Shown here: in pieces, positions 54,515-63,344 of the stretch
How positions within the stretch are numbered: the first letter of the stretch is position 1
Layout: every line of letters begins with the position of its first letter
Assembly (NCBI GenBank): GCA_030622545.1
Contig: JAUXGA010000001.1
Location: 434,001-498,000 of the forward strand
Reading direction: 5' to 3'
Length of the DNA: 64,000 nucleotides
Origin: a bacterium
Lineage (GTDB): Bacteria > Electryoneota > RPQS01 > DYHQ01
Program-made: the position numbers and the translations under genes
The notes under the pieces: generated by a model
What the model was told of the DNA's origin: nothing
Database searches by the model: none
The model's input: the letters and a program-made list of their open reading frames with translations, nothing else

Positions 54515-55420
54515 ATGGCTCGCATTAGTCTTCAGCAGTTGCTTCTATCAGGAGCGCATTTCGGTCATTTGACGCGGCGCTGGCATCCGCGCATGAAGCC
54601 GTATATCCTGATGGAGAAGAACAAAATCCATTTAATTGATTTGAGAAAGACTCAGGAGCTGCTGGAAAAAGCGTGCAACGTCGTCAGTGACATCGCCGCT
54701 CGGGGAGAACAGATTCTGTTCGTGGGGACGAAGAAGCAGGCAAAAGACATTATCCGCATGGAAGCCGAACGGGCGCAGTGTCCCTATGTGACAGAGCGAT
54801 GGTTGGGCGGAATGTTGACGAATTTTACTACCATTCGCAAAGGTCTTAAGACGCTGGCGTCTCTTGAGAAAAAAGTGACGGATGGAACCTACGAAAAGCT
54901 CCGGAAGAAGGAACGCTTGTCGCTGGATCGAGAGCGCGCAAAGCTGACGACTGCGCTCGGAGGCATTCGTGAATTGAAAAGGTTGCCGGGAGCGATTTAC
55001 GTTGTCGATGTGAAGCGAGAGCATATTGCCGTTGCTGAAGCCCGCCGACTGAGCATCCCGGTCATCGCGATTGTGGATACCAATGTTGACCCGGAACCGA
55101 TTCCCTATATCATTCCTGCCAATGATGATGCTTTCAAATCTATCGGGCTTATCACGCGAATGATAACCGATTCGGTCATTGAAGGCCAAGCACGCGCCGC
55201 AGAGACACGACCGGCTCGGGAAATGGAAGCCAAAGAGCAACCCCGCCGCGAATCAGAAGCGCGTCCGTCCCGTCGTCCGCCGCGCGTTCGGAGAAAGCCG
55301 CCGTCTCCCAAACCGGAAGCATCTGCAGCAGACGCCGTGCCAGCTCCGACTCAAGAGCCGGAAAGAAAGGCTCCGAGTGGGGGAGATGCTGAATCGGGGA
55401 AGAAAGAACAAGAGTCATAA
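54515..55420 (+). CDS. rpsB: 30S ribosomal protein S2 with C-terminal extension
   Basis: S2 joins the 30S subunit late near the mRNA exit side. The core (LLLSGAHFGHLTRRWHP; RWLGGMLTNF; PVIAIVDTNVDP) ends near residue 230. A further 70 residues form a low-complexity charged tail rich in Pro, Arg, Glu and Ala (RPSRRPPRVRRKPP). Total 301 residues. A stem-loop lies in its leader. Start ATG after AAGAAGGGAA. It opens the rpsB-tsf-pyrH-frr-ferredoxin unit. Confidence 0.96.
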   Translation: MARISLQQLLLSGAHFGHLTRRWHPRMKPYILMEKNKIHLIDLRKTQELLEKACNVVSDIAARGEQILFVGTKKQAKDIIRMEAERAQCPYVTERWLGGMLTNFTTIRKGLKTLASLEKKVTDGTYEKLRKKERLSLDRERAKLTTALGGIRELKRLPGAIYVVDVKREHIAVAEARRLSIPVIAIVDTNVDPEPIPYIIPANDDAFKSIGLITRMITDSVIEGQARAAETRPAREMEAKEQPRRESEARPSRRPPRVRRKPPSPKPEASAADAVPAPTQEPERKAPSGGDAESGKKEQES

Positions 55421-55447
55421 ACACGAAAGAGGATAGATTTAAACACA

Positions 55448-56329
55448 ATGTCTCAAACGATTACAGCAGCGGTTGTCGCTGATTTGCGCCGCAAAACCGG
55501 CGCGGGAATGATGGATTGTAAAGCGGCTCTTTCAGAGTCCGCCGGTGATGTTGAAAAGGCGATTGAACTCCTTCGTGCAAAAGGAAAGGCGGCAGCGCGG
55601 AAACGCGCAGATCGCAGTGCTAATGAAGGGTTGGTTGTAGCGGTGGTTTCACCGGATGGCCATGAAGCGGCGCTTTTGGAAGTCAACAGCGAGACTGATT
55701 TCGTGGCGCGCAACGCGGACTTTCAAGCCTTTGTAAAAAAAATCGTCAATCGCGTTTTGGGATGGAAAGATGGCGATGAAAAGAACGTCGCCGACCTCCT
55801 CGCTCTTCCTGCGGAAAACGGTGCGGCCAAGACTGTCGGTGATGAACTGACGGATCTGATTGGAACCATCGGAGAAAAGCTCGAGATACGACGCTTCGCT
55901 CGCAGGACAGACAATTCCGGAATTTTTGGAACATACATTCATTCCAACTCCAAGCTTGGCGTGCTACTGAATATCGATGGAGCCGATACGAGCGACGCAG
56001 ACGTGCAGACACTGGCGAAAGACCTTTGCATGCAGGTTGCCGCGGCGTCGCCTCTCTATGTCCACCGACAGGAAGTTCCCGCCGAGAAGCTCGATGTGGA
56101 AAAGAATATCATTGCCGAACAGATTAAGGATCAGGGGAAGCCTCCGCAGGTTGTGGAAAAAATCGTCGCGGGGAAACTGAACAAATATTACGCTGAAGTT
56201 TGTCTGGTTGATCAGGCATTTGTCAAGGACTCCGATCTGAAGATTGGCGATCTTATAAATCAAGTCGCACAGAAAAGCGGCAAATCCTTAGCGGTTCGTT
56301 CGTTTGTCCGGTTCCAAATTGGCGAATAA
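55448..56329 (+). CDS. tsf: Elongation factor Ts
   Basis: EF-Ts releases GDP from EF-Tu. The 293-residue protein has the UBA-like start VVADLRRKTGAGMMDCKAAL, the NSETDFVARN motif and two dimerisation regions. It follows rpsB by 27 bases in the standard order, and pyrH begins within its last 26 bases. Confidence 0.97.
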   Translation: MSQTITAAVVADLRRKTGAGMMDCKAALSESAGDVEKAIELLRAKGKAAARKRADRSANEGLVVAVVSPDGHEAALLEVNSETDFVARNADFQAFVKKIVNRVLGWKDGDEKNVADLLALPAENGAAKTVGDELTDLIGTIGEKLEIRRFARRTDNSGIFGTYIHSNSKLGVLLNIDGADTSDADVQTLAKDLCMQVAAASPLYVHRQEVPAEKLDVEKNIIAEQIKDQGKPPQVVEKIVAGKLNKYYAEVCLVDQAFVKDSDLKIGDLINQVAQKSGKSLAVRSFVRFQIGE

Positions 56330-57059
56330 GCTTTCCCATCAGGAAAAGAAAACCTACCGGCGTATCTTGCTGAAGGTATCCGGAGAAGCCTTGATGGGGG
56401 TCAAGGAGAGCGGTATTGATCCCCCCAGTCTGAAGGCGATGGCCGAAGAAATCGCTGAAGGCTTCAGACTCGGGATTGAAATCGGAATCGTCATTGGGGG
56501 AGGGAATATCTTTCGGGGACTATCGGCTTCTGAATTGGGCGTGGATAGGGTCACGGGCGACCAGATGGGTATGCTGGCGACCATCATTAACGCGCTCGCT
56601 TTTCAAGATACGCTGGAACACATCGGCATCAGGTGTCGAGTTCAAACCGCGCTGACTATGAATCAGGTGGCGGAACCGCTGATTCTCCGAAAAGCGATTC
56701 GCCATCTTGAAAAGGGCAGGGTTGTCATTTTTGCCGGTGGAACTGGGAGTCCTTTTTTCACGACGGATACAGCCGCCTCCCTTAGAGCCCGGCAAATCAA
56801 AGCGGACATCATGCTCAAGGGGACGAAGGTCGACGGAATTTTTTCCGATGATCCTATGAAAAACAAACAGGCGCGGAAGTTTGACAAGCTTTCCTATTTG
56901 GATGTGGTGGATCAACAGTTGAAAGTCATCGACGCGACTGCCGTAACGTTTTGCATGGATCATCAAATTCCCATCCGTGTCTTTAACTTCCGAGAGCGGG
57001 GCAATCTCACTCGTATCCTTCAAGGGGAGCAAATCGGAACCTTGATTACGGGGTCATAG
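56304..57059 (+). CDS. pyrH: Uridylate kinase
   Basis: Phosphorylates UMP to UDP; the bacterial enzyme is of the amino-acid-kinase fold, unlike eukaryotic UMP kinases. The 251-residue protein shows ILLKVSGEALMG, IGIVIGGGNIFRG and VIFAGGTGSPFFTTDT. The start is uncertain: TTG at 56304 or TTG at 56319, both inside tsf. The four bases after its stop include the frr ATG. Essential. Confidence 0.95.
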   Translation: MSGSKLANKLSHQEKKTYRRILLKVSGEALMGVKESGIDPPSLKAMAEEIAEGFRLGIEIGIVIGGGNIFRGLSASELGVDRVTGDQMGMLATIINALAFQDTLEHIGIRCRVQTALTMNQVAEPLILRKAIRHLEKGRVVIFAGGTGSPFFTTDTAASLRARQIKADIMLKGTKVDGIFSDDPMKNKQARKFDKLSYLDVVDQQLKVIDATAVTFCMDHQIPIRVFNFRERGNLTRILQGEQIGTLITGS

Positions 57060-57062
57060 ACC

Positions 57063-57620
57063 ATGATTAAAGAAGCGCTTGCTGATGCAGACCTGCATAT
57101 GAAGAAATCCGTCGAGGCATTTCGTCAGGAATTGCTTCAGATTCGTACGGGTAAAGCTTCATCCGCTTTGGTCGAATCCATTCGAGTCGAATACTACGGC
57201 TCGGAAGTTCCTTTAACGCAGGTTGCCAACATTTCCACCCCGGATCCGAAAACCATCGCGATTCAACCGTGGGACAAGAATGTCCTGAGCGCCATCGAAA
57301 AAGCGATTCAGAAATCCGAGCTTGGCCTGACTCCGATGAACGATGGAACGTTTATCCGGTTGCCGGTTCCTCCACTGACCGAAGAGCGTCGCCGAGAACT
57401 GGTGAAAGTGGTTCGACGGTATCTCGAAGAGGCGAAAATCACCGTGAGAAATATCCGCCGAGACGCGAATGAACATCTGAAGCGGGCGGAAAAGGAAGGG
57501 AAAATTTCGGAAGATCAATCCCATACGACGCAGGATAAAATTCAGGAAATAACCAATAAACATACCAAAGAAATGGATCACCTCCTTGAGCAGAAAGAAA
57601 AGGAAATCATGGAGGTATAG
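57063..57620 (+). CDS. frr: Ribosome recycling factor
   Basis: Splits post-termination ribosomes with EF-G. The 185-residue protein has the family's LLQIRTGKASSALVESI, PLTQVANISTPDPKTIAIQP and the C-terminal coiled coil. It is the fourth gene in the rpsB-tsf-pyrH-frr order. Confidence 0.97.
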   Translation: MIKEALADADLHMKKSVEAFRQELLQIRTGKASSALVESIRVEYYGSEVPLTQVANISTPDPKTIAIQPWDKNVLSAIEKAIQKSELGLTPMNDGTFIRLPVPPLTEERRRELVKVVRRYLEEAKITVRNIRRDANEHLKRAEKEGKISEDQSHTTQDKIQEITNKHTKEMDHLLEQKEKEIMEV

Positions 57621-57669
57621 CGGTTCTTTTTAAGGCGTTTTTCTGTCAGCTTCAATCTGGAGACTCATT

Positions 57670-57864
57670 ATGGCTTTGTACATCGACGAAACTTGCATCA
57701 ACTGTGGTGCGTGTGAACCTGAATGCCCCACTTCTTCGATTACTGAAGGGGACGAAATCTATATCATCGACGCGAATACCTGCCTTGAGTGCGAAGGCAG
57801 CTTTGACGAACCTCGCTGCATCGAAGTTTGCCCGGTTGATTGTATTCATAAGCTTGAGTCCTAA
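57670..57864 (+). CDS. 2[4Fe-4S] ferredoxin, Allochromatium/YfhL type
   Basis: A 64-residue electron carrier. The first cluster motif is CINCGACEPECP; the second is CLEC, a loop (EGSFDEPR), then CIEVCP. The inserted loop between cysteines is typical of the low-potential Allochromatium-type ferredoxins such as YfhL. Cytoplasmic. It lies 49 bases after frr and is followed by a stem-loop and T run. Confidence 0.92.
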   Translation: MALYIDETCINCGACEPECPTSSITEGDEIYIIDANTCLECEGSFDEPRCIEVCPVDCIHKLES

Positions 57865-57900
57865 TCGCGCAGCAATGCCGCGATTTCCTCGGAATCACCC

Positions 57901-57935
57901 CTCGCTGGAGAATTCCCGCGAGTTTCTTATTTTTT
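57901..57935 (+). terminator. Terminator between the ferredoxin gene and hldA
   Basis: CTCGC (57901-57905) pairs with GCGAG (57918-57922), extended inward by GG/CC after one mismatch, then TTTCTTATTTTTT (57923-57935). The hldA ATG comes only three bases after the T run, with no ribosome site between. A second hairpin, AATCGCG (57863-57869) with CGCGATT (57879-57885), precedes it. Confidence 0.7.
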
Positions 57936-57938
57936 AAT

Positions 57939-58934
57939 ATGGATCAAATTTCTCTTCAGCGCTCTCGTGAAATTCTTGATCGTGCCCAAGGGCGGCGCAT
58001 CGCTGTCATCGGTGATTTAATGCTGGATCGCTATCTTTGGGGGCATGTCTCTAGGATTTCGCCGGAAGCACCGGTGCCTGTTGTCGAAGTGGAATCGGAA
58101 ACCATCGGACTGGGTGGAGCAGGGAATGTAATCTATAATCTCCAGACCTTGGGCGCGCTGCCGATTCCCTTTGGCGCGGTGGGCAAGGATTCAGCCGGGG
58201 AAGTGCTCTTTGGCATTCTGCAAAATATCTGCGGGGATACACAGGGAATCTTGAAAGTTTCCACGCGCCCGACATCCGAAAAAACGCGCATCATCGCTAG
58301 CGATCAGCACGTCGTACGAGCCGACCGCGAATCCGTCGTTGATTTGGGGAAGGATGAAGAAGACGTGCTGATTGCCGCCCTTGAACAGGTTATCCCTGAT
58401 GTCGCGGCCATAATCATTCAGGATTATAATAAAGGCATCGTCACTCCGCGAGTCATCGAAGGAACCATCAGCGCGGCCAAGCGGCACAGCATTCCCATAG
58501 CCGTCGATCCGAAATTCGATAACTTTTTTGCGTTCAGAGGTGTCACGGTTTTTAAACCGAATATCAAAGAAATTGAATCGGCGCTGGGAATTCGGATTTC
58601 GAACAACTCTCAGATTGAAAACGCGGGACGTGCTCTGTTTAAAAAACTCGGCTGTGAGCATATTTTAATCACGCGTGGAGAGCAGGGGATGACCATCTTC
58701 CACGATGCTGACCGTATCGAACATATCCGTACCCGTGCGCGAAAAGTTCACGATGTCTCCGGTGCAGGCGATACGGTTGTCAGCACATTGGTTGTCGCGA
58801 TGACGGGAGGAGCTGACCTTAAGGAAAGCGCTGTTCTTGCCAATTATGCTGCGGGTGTCGTCTGTGGAGAAGTCGGTGTGGTTCCTATCGAACGCGACCG
58901 TCTGCTCACCATGATTGAGCGTGACCATGAGTGA
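57939..58934 (+). CDS. hldA: D-glycero-beta-D-manno-heptose-7-phosphate kinase
   Basis: Phosphorylates heptose-7-phosphate at C1 for LPS core heptose. The 331-residue protein is the kinase half of E. coli HldE, a PfkB-type fold with VIGDLMLDRYLWGHVSRISP, GLGGAGNVIYNL and VSGAGDTVVSTL. It is encoded apart from the nucleotidyltransferase half (hldC), with a tRNA gene between. The start ATG has no ribosome site and abuts the preceding terminator, so it may be leaderless or depend on read-through. Confidence 0.92.
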   Translation: MDQISLQRSREILDRAQGRRIAVIGDLMLDRYLWGHVSRISPEAPVPVVEVESETIGLGGAGNVIYNLQTLGALPIPFGAVGKDSAGEVLFGILQNICGDTQGILKVSTRPTSEKTRIIASDQHVVRADRESVVDLGKDEEDVLIAALEQVIPDVAAIIIQDYNKGIVTPRVIEGTISAAKRHSIPIAVDPKFDNFFAFRGVTVFKPNIKEIESALGIRISNNSQIENAGRALFKKLGCEHILITRGEQGMTIFHDADRIEHIRTRARKVHDVSGAGDTVVSTLVVAMTGGADLKESAVLANYAAGVVCGEVGVVPIERDRLLTMIERDHE

Positions 58935-58958
58935 AGCTCTCTCTATTGTTTGGGAAGC

Positions 58959-59032
58959 GGGCGACTAGCTCAGGTGGTTAGAGCGCTGGTCTCACATACC
59001 AGAGGTCATAGGTTCGAGTCCTATGTCGCCCA
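58959..59032 (+). tRNA. tRNA-Val (anticodon CAC)
   Basis: Cloverleaf of 74 bases: acceptor GGGCGAC/GTCGCCC, D-arm GCTC/GAGC, anticodon stem CTGGT/ACCAG with loop CTCACAT and anticodon CAC at 58993-58995, five-base variable loop, T-arm ATAGG-TTCGAGT-CCTAT. CCA is not encoded. It reads GTG codons. It lies between hldA and hldC in the same direction, so processing from a shared transcript is likely. Confidence 0.95.
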
Positions 59033-59053
59033 CATTTCTTTAGGAGAACCCCT

Positions 59054-59533
59054 TTGGGTCGTGTCGTAACATTGCAGGAAGCGCTTCGCCGTCGATTCGT
59101 TGCCCGCAAGCGCGCCGAAAAAGTTGTCTTCACCAACGGAGTCTTCGATATTCTCCATCGCGGTCATATCGAATACTTAACGGCGGCCAGAGAGCTGGGG
59201 AATCTTCTCTTTATCGGTCTGAATTCCGATGAGTCCACGCGCCGTATCAAGGGAGCGGCGAGACCCATCGTCAAAGAAGAGGATCGCGCTTATTGTCTCG
59301 CGGCTCTGGAACCTGTAGATTATGTTGTTCTTTTCGATACAGATACACCCCTGGAACTTATCCAAGCGTTGAAGCCGGATATTCTCGTAAAAGGCGGCGA
59401 CTGGAAGGTCGAGGATATTGTAGGCTCGCAGGACGTACGAGCCAGCGGTGGAGACGTCACGACGATTCCTTATCGCGAAGGCTGTTCGACGACGAGCCTA
59501 TTGGAAAGAATATCCGCAAGTCTGGCGAAGTAG
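59054..59533 (+). CDS. hldC: D-glycero-beta-D-manno-heptose 1-phosphate adenylyltransferase
   Basis: Makes ADP-heptose from heptose-1-phosphate, the second step after HldA (with the phosphatase GmhB, not in the window). The 159-residue protein is the C-terminal half of HldE: FTNGVFDILHRGHIEYL (HxGH motif), FIGLNSDESTRRIKG and DTDTPLELIQALKPDI. TTG start behind TAGGAGAA. The stop overlaps nothing; ffh begins directly after it. Confidence 0.93.
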   Translation: MGRVVTLQEALRRRFVARKRAEKVVFTNGVFDILHRGHIEYLTAARELGNLLFIGLNSDESTRRIKGAARPIVKEEDRAYCLAALEPVDYVVLFDTDTPLELIQALKPDILVKGGDWKVEDIVGSQDVRASGGDVTTIPYREGCSTTSLLERISASLAK

Positions 59534-60856
59534 ATGTTTGATGAACTGACGCAGAAACTGGATAAGGTTTTTCGTCGGCTGCGAGGGATGGGAATCCTTT
59601 CAGAGACAAACATCCATAACGCTCTGAGAGACGTCCGGCGTGTTCTGCTGGAATCTGATGTCAACCTGAAAGTAGCACGGGATTTCCTGGCGCGAGTACA
59701 GGAACGCGCCGTTGGTCAGGAAGTTATCGGTTCGGTCTCACCGGCGCAGCAGGTCATCAAAATCATCTTTGATGAAATGGTCGAGCTTCTGGGAGGAGAA
59801 AGCGCCCGGCTGCTCGTTTCGCCTCGACCACCCACGGTCTATATGGTCGTCGGACTGCAAGGCTCCGGTAAAACGACATTTTGTGCGAAGCTTGGGCTTC
59901 ATCTGAAAACGAAGGGACGACGTCCCCTGCTTGTAGCGGCGGATCTTCAGCGCCCGGCCGCTCAAGAGCAGCTCGAGATTCTCGCGGAATCAATCGGAGT
60001 GACGGTTTTCCGGGAGAAAGCCAATCGTGCTCCCGACGCATGCGAAGCCGCTATGGATTACGCTCGGCGCAACAGTCTGGATCCGGTCATCATAGACACG
60101 GCGGGCAGACTGCATATTGATCAAGTGCTGATGGCCGAGCTTGAAGAGATTCAACAACGTCTTTCTCCGGCGGAAATTCTCTTCGTCGCGGACAGTATGA
60201 CCGGGCAGGATGCCGTCAATTCCGCGAAAGCGTTCTATGATAAACTTCAGTTTTCCGGAGCGATACTGACAAAACTGGATGGAGATGCCCGCGGGGGAGC
60301 GGCGCTGTCCATCCGTGCCGTTACCCAGCAACCTATCAAATTCATTTCGACAGGCGAGAAGCTGGACGCGCTGGAAGTTTTCCATCCCAGTCGGATGGCC
60401 TCACGCATTCTTGGAAAAGGGGATGTCGTTTCGCTGGTCGAAAAGGCGCAGGAAGCGATTGACCAGGAAGAAGCCGAGAAGCTCGAGCAAAAACTTCGCA
60501 AGCGCGAATTTGATTTTGAGGATTTCCTAAGTCAGCTTCGCCAGTTGAAGAAAATGGGGCCTTTGGCGGGAATGCTGGAGATGATTCCCGGAATGGCGGG
60601 GCGTCTGAAGGATGTCAAAGTGGATGAAGGAGCGTTGCGCCGGATCGAGGCCATTATTCTCTCGATGACTCTGGAAGAACGACGAAATCCCAAAGTTTTA
60701 AATGGCTCACGCCGACGCCGTATTGCCCGCGGATCCGGAACGCGCGTACAGGATATCAATCGGCTGGTCGAACAATATCAGCAGATGCGGCGAATGTTGA
60801 AGAATTTCAAAGGCGGCGGACCCGGAATGTTGCGCCGCATGATGAAAGCACCCTAA
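59534..60856 (+). CDS. ffh: Signal recognition particle GTPase Ffh
   Basis: Binds signal sequences with 4.5S RNA and targets ribosomes to SecYEG. The 440-residue protein has the N domain, the G domain (GLQGSGKTTFCAKL, DTAGR, TKLDGDARGG) and a methionine-rich M domain (MGPLAGMLEMIPGMAGRL; SRRRRIARGSGTR). The start is at the base after the hldC stop, with no clear ribosome site, so translation is probably coupled. It heads the standard ffh-rpsP-khpA-rimM-trmD-rplS order. Confidence 0.96.
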   Translation: MFDELTQKLDKVFRRLRGMGILSETNIHNALRDVRRVLLESDVNLKVARDFLARVQERAVGQEVIGSVSPAQQVIKIIFDEMVELLGGESARLLVSPRPPTVYMVVGLQGSGKTTFCAKLGLHLKTKGRRPLLVAADLQRPAAQEQLEILAESIGVTVFREKANRAPDACEAAMDYARRNSLDPVIIDTAGRLHIDQVLMAELEEIQQRLSPAEILFVADSMTGQDAVNSAKAFYDKLQFSGAILTKLDGDARGGAALSIRAVTQQPIKFISTGEKLDALEVFHPSRMASRILGKGDVVSLVEKAQEAIDQEEAEKLEQKLRKREFDFEDFLSQLRQLKKMGPLAGMLEMIPGMAGRLKDVKVDEGALRRIEAIILSMTLEERRNPKVLNGSRRRRIARGSGTRVQDINRLVEQYQQMRRMLKNFKGGGPGMLRRMMKAP

Positions 60857-60877
60857 AAAAATCAGGATGAAGAAGCA

Positions 60878-61291
60878 GTGTCCGTTCGAATTCGACTCAT
60901 GCGCCTGGGACGCAAGAAAAACCCACAATACCGTATTGTAGCCGTGGACTCGCGGCGAAAACGCGATGGAGCCTATCTGGAACTCGTTGGCAGGTATCAC
61001 CCGCGCCTTCGGCCAGCGAAAATTGAAATTTTCGAAAATAAGGCTCTGCGGTGGCTGCAAAAAGGAGCGTTGCCGTCCGATACGGTGCGAAACCTGTTTT
61101 CGCAGGCAGGAATTATGCTGAAGTTTGATCTGCTCAAACGGAATAAATCTGCGGAGGAAATCGCAGAAGAAACCTCCCGCTGGCAGGCACAAGTAAGCGA
61201 CCGTATCGCTCGAAAAGAAGCGCGATCCAAACGTAAAGGCAAAAAGACAGAGGAAGAAAGTGCTCCCGCTGTCGAAAAACAAGAATCATAG
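60878..61291 (+). CDS. rpsP: 30S ribosomal protein S16 with C-terminal tail
   Basis: S16 is a 30S assembly protein. The core (RIRLMRLGRKKNPQYRIV) is about 85 residues; the protein is 137 long because of a charged tail (SKRKGKKTEEESAPAVEK) from about residue 105. GTG start. Lies 21 bases after ffh and one base before the khpA reading frame. Confidence 0.95.
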   Translation: MSVRIRLMRLGRKKNPQYRIVAVDSRRKRDGAYLELVGRYHPRLRPAKIEIFENKALRWLQKGALPSDTVRNLFSQAGIMLKFDLLKRNKSAEEIAEETSRWQAQVSDRIARKEARSKRKGKKTEEESAPAVEKQES

Positions 61292-61306
61292 GTGGTAGAT
61301 ACGCCC

Positions 61307-61567
61307 ATGGAAGAATTCATTAGCTTTATCACCAAGCATCTGGTAACAGATCCGGACGCCGTTTCCGTGGAAAAGGTTGAACGAGATGGACGCAGTGTCT
61401 ATCGGCTCCACGTTGGCGATGGCGATTTAGGTCAGGTCATCGGAAAAGAAGGCCGTACAGCGAAGTCGTTGCGCATCCTTGTGATTGCCGCGGCAGCGCG
61501 AGCCGGAGAACGAGCCGGTCTGGAAATCGTGGATCCGGTCAAAGAGAATGAGTCCGGCGAATCCTGA
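61307..61567 (+). CDS. khpA: KH-domain RNA-binding protein KhpA
   Basis: Small RNA-binding protein that partners with KhpB in bacteria with that pair. I prefer ATG 61307 over GTG 61292 because the sequence from MEEFISFITKHLV matches known KhpA starts. The KH signature GQVIGKEGRTAKSLR is clear. Placed between rpsP and rimM, its normal location. It overlaps rimM by 20 bases. No KhpB was seen here. Confidence 0.92.
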   Translation: MEEFISFITKHLVTDPDAVSVEKVERDGRSVYRLHVGDGDLGQVIGKEGRTAKSLRILVIAAAARAGERAGLEIVDPVKENESGES

Positions 61568-62096
61568 GGATTTCCGCGCCATCGGAAAGGTGGTCGCGGC
61601 TCATGGTCTTCAAGGAACTCTAAAAATCGCCTCCTGGAGCGATTTCGATGAACGATTTGACGCCTTGGAATGGGTGTTCCTTCGGGTGGAAGGACGCGAA
61701 CCTGCGCGATACAAAGTCGTTGACGTGCGTTTCAGCTCTCGATATGTTCTTTTAAAACTCGACGGCCTGACTCGTCGCGAGCAGGCGGAAGAATTACGAG
61801 AAGCCGAGCTCCTTGTTCCGGAATCCGAAAGGTGGCCGCTGCCGCCGAATCGCTATTATATCAGTGAACTTATCGGCTTGCAAGCGGTTGGTCTGGACGA
61901 AACGATGCTCGGGTCTGTAACGGATGTCATCAGCAGTGGGGCACAGGATATCCTTGTGGTGGATGGCCCTCACGGCGAACTGCTGATTCCCATCGTAGAT
62001 GAATGGGTTTCGGAAGTGGATATCGCCGCCGGGAAAGTACGCATCGTAAACTGGCAAGGGCTGGTTTTTCCGGAGAATACGAAAGATGCGGATTGA
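61548..62096 (+). CDS. rimM: Ribosome maturation factor RimM
   Basis: Binds S19 in 30S maturation. From ATG 61548 the protein is 182 residues; a longer reading frame starts deep inside khpA. The N-terminal IGKVVAAHGLQGTLKIASW and the second, PRC-barrel domain (YYISELIGLQAV, LVVDGPHGELLIPIVDEWV) are clear. It overlaps trmD by 11 bases. Confidence 0.95.
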   Translation: MSPANPEDFRAIGKVVAAHGLQGTLKIASWSDFDERFDALEWVFLRVEGREPARYKVVDVRFSSRYVLLKLDGLTRREQAEELREAELLVPESERWPLPPNRYYISELIGLQAVGLDETMLGSVTDVISSGAQDILVVDGPHGELLIPIVDEWVSEVDIAAGKVRIVNWQGLVFPENTKDAD

Positions 62097-62793
62097 TGTT
62101 TTAAGTCCCTTTCCTAAGATGTTTTCAGGTATCCTGCAGGCGTCTATTCTCAAGCGTGCTCTCGAAGCGGATCATCTGCGGCTCTGGATACACAACCTTC
62201 GGCATTTCACGCAGGATCGCCACGGTCAACTCGACGATTATCCCTATGGAGGAGGCGCCGGGATGATTTTGCGAGCTGAGCCCGTGTTCCATGCTCTGGA
62301 TTATCTCCGCAGCCGTAGCAGTGACACACCGAAGTTGATTTACTTCACTCCGCAAGGACAGCTCTTTTCACAAACATCAGCGCGGGAATTCAGCAAAACT
62401 CCTTGGATGATTCTTCTGTGCGGTCATTACAAGGACATCGATGCGCGAATCTTGAAACGCGACCCATGGCAGGAAATATCTCTGGGAGACTACATCCTGA
62501 GCGGAGGTGAAAGTGCGGCGGTTGTTTTTATTGACGCGGTCGTGCGATTGCTGCCGGGTGTTTTAGGTGATGAAGCGTCCGCTTCGAGTGACAGTTTTGA
62601 AGATGGACTTCTGGATGCTTCTTACTATACGCGTCCCGAAGTGATTGATGGACTTGCGGTGCCCGCGGTTCTGCTGAGCGGTCATCACCGGCAGATAGCG
62701 CAGTGGCGTCGGGAAGAAAAAGAAAAACGCACGCAGGAACGCCGCCCCGACCTTTGGCAGATGTATCAGGAAAAAGAAAAAAACAAGACGTAA
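62086..62793 (+). CDS. trmD: tRNA (guanine-N1-)-methyltransferase TrmD
   Basis: Adds N1-methylguanine at position 37 using SAM. The 235-residue SPOUT enzyme has the trefoil-knot motifs [24 protein letters not shown] and [13 protein letters not shown]. It keeps its usual place between rimM and rplS. Confidence 0.96.
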   Translation: MRIDVLSPFPKMFSGILQASILKRALEADHLRLWIHNLRHFTQDRHGQLDDYPYGGGAGMILRAEPVFHALDYLRSRSSDTPKLIYFTPQGQLFSQTSAREFSKTPWMILLCGHYKDIDARILKRDPWQEISLGDYILSGGESAAVVFIDAVVRLLPGVLGDEASASSDSFEDGLLDASYYTRPEVIDGLAVPAVLLSGHHRQIAQWRREEKEKRTQERRPDLWQMYQEKEKNKT

Positions 62794-62806
62794 TACGGAA
62801 ACAATC

Positions 62807-63220
62807 ATGAATCGAATTCAAAATTGGACCCACGGTGAATTAAGAAAAGACATCCCCGAGTTCAAAGCGGGAGATACCATAAATGTTCACGTTCGAGTTA
62901 TCGAGGGAGATAAAGAACGATTGCAGGTTTTTCAGGGAGTGGTTCTTCAACGCCGAAGTTCCGGAATGGATGAAACGTTTACCGTGCGCAAGATATCCGG
63001 AGGTGTGGGCGTTGAACGTATTTTTCCTCTCCAGTCGCCCAGTGTTGCAAAAATCGAAGTGTTGCGTAAGGGCCGAGTGCGGCGCGCTCGTTTGAATTAC
63101 CTGAAATCTCTCAAAGGCAAAGCCGCCCGCATCCGAGAAAAAACAACGCCTCGCATTAAAAAATCTGCCGCAACGTCAACATCGAATAAAAAAACCGCTG
63201 CTGAGCCTTCGGAAGCTTAA
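62807..63220 (+). CDS. rplS: 50S ribosomal protein L19 with C-terminal tail
   Basis: L19 is at the 30S-50S interface. The core ([33 protein letters not shown]) is about 112 residues; the rest ([16 protein letters not shown]) is a Lys/Ser/Thr tail to 137. It is the last gene of the ffh-rplS run and is followed by a terminator. Confidence 0.96.
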   Translation: MNRIQNWTHGELRKDIPEFKAGDTINVHVRVIEGDKERLQVFQGVVLQRRSSGMDETFTVRKISGGVGVERIFPLQSPSVAKIEVLRKGRVRRARLNYLKSLKGKAARIREKTTPRIKKSAATSTSNKKTAAEPSEA

Positions 63221-63304
63221 GGTGCTCTGACGGTTGCCTTTCAATTGCTTTATCGTCTCCTTTTTTACGAGAGACCTCTTGCTTTCAAACTCAAGTGATA
63301 AAGT

Positions 63305-63338
63305 ACCCCCATTTCCCCTAAAGAAGTGGGGGTCTTTT
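63305..63338 (+). terminator. Rho-independent terminator after rplS
   Basis: ACCCCCATTT (63305-63314) pairs with AAGTGGGGGT (63324-63333), one G-U, around a nine-base loop, followed by CTTTT. The next ATG (63345) is only six bases beyond it. Confidence 0.85.
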
Positions 63339-63344
63339 GCATAG

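Noticed and set aside
58959-59032. tRNA gene as an attachment site of an integrated element
   Set aside because: No integrase, no repeat of the tRNA 3' end nearby, and flanks are core genes.
63221-63344. Vitamin riboswitch before the S-component gene
   Set aside because: I saw only the rplS terminator and a five-pair hairpin (GTCTC/GAGAC at 63255-63275), not the conserved thiamine or cobalamin motifs.
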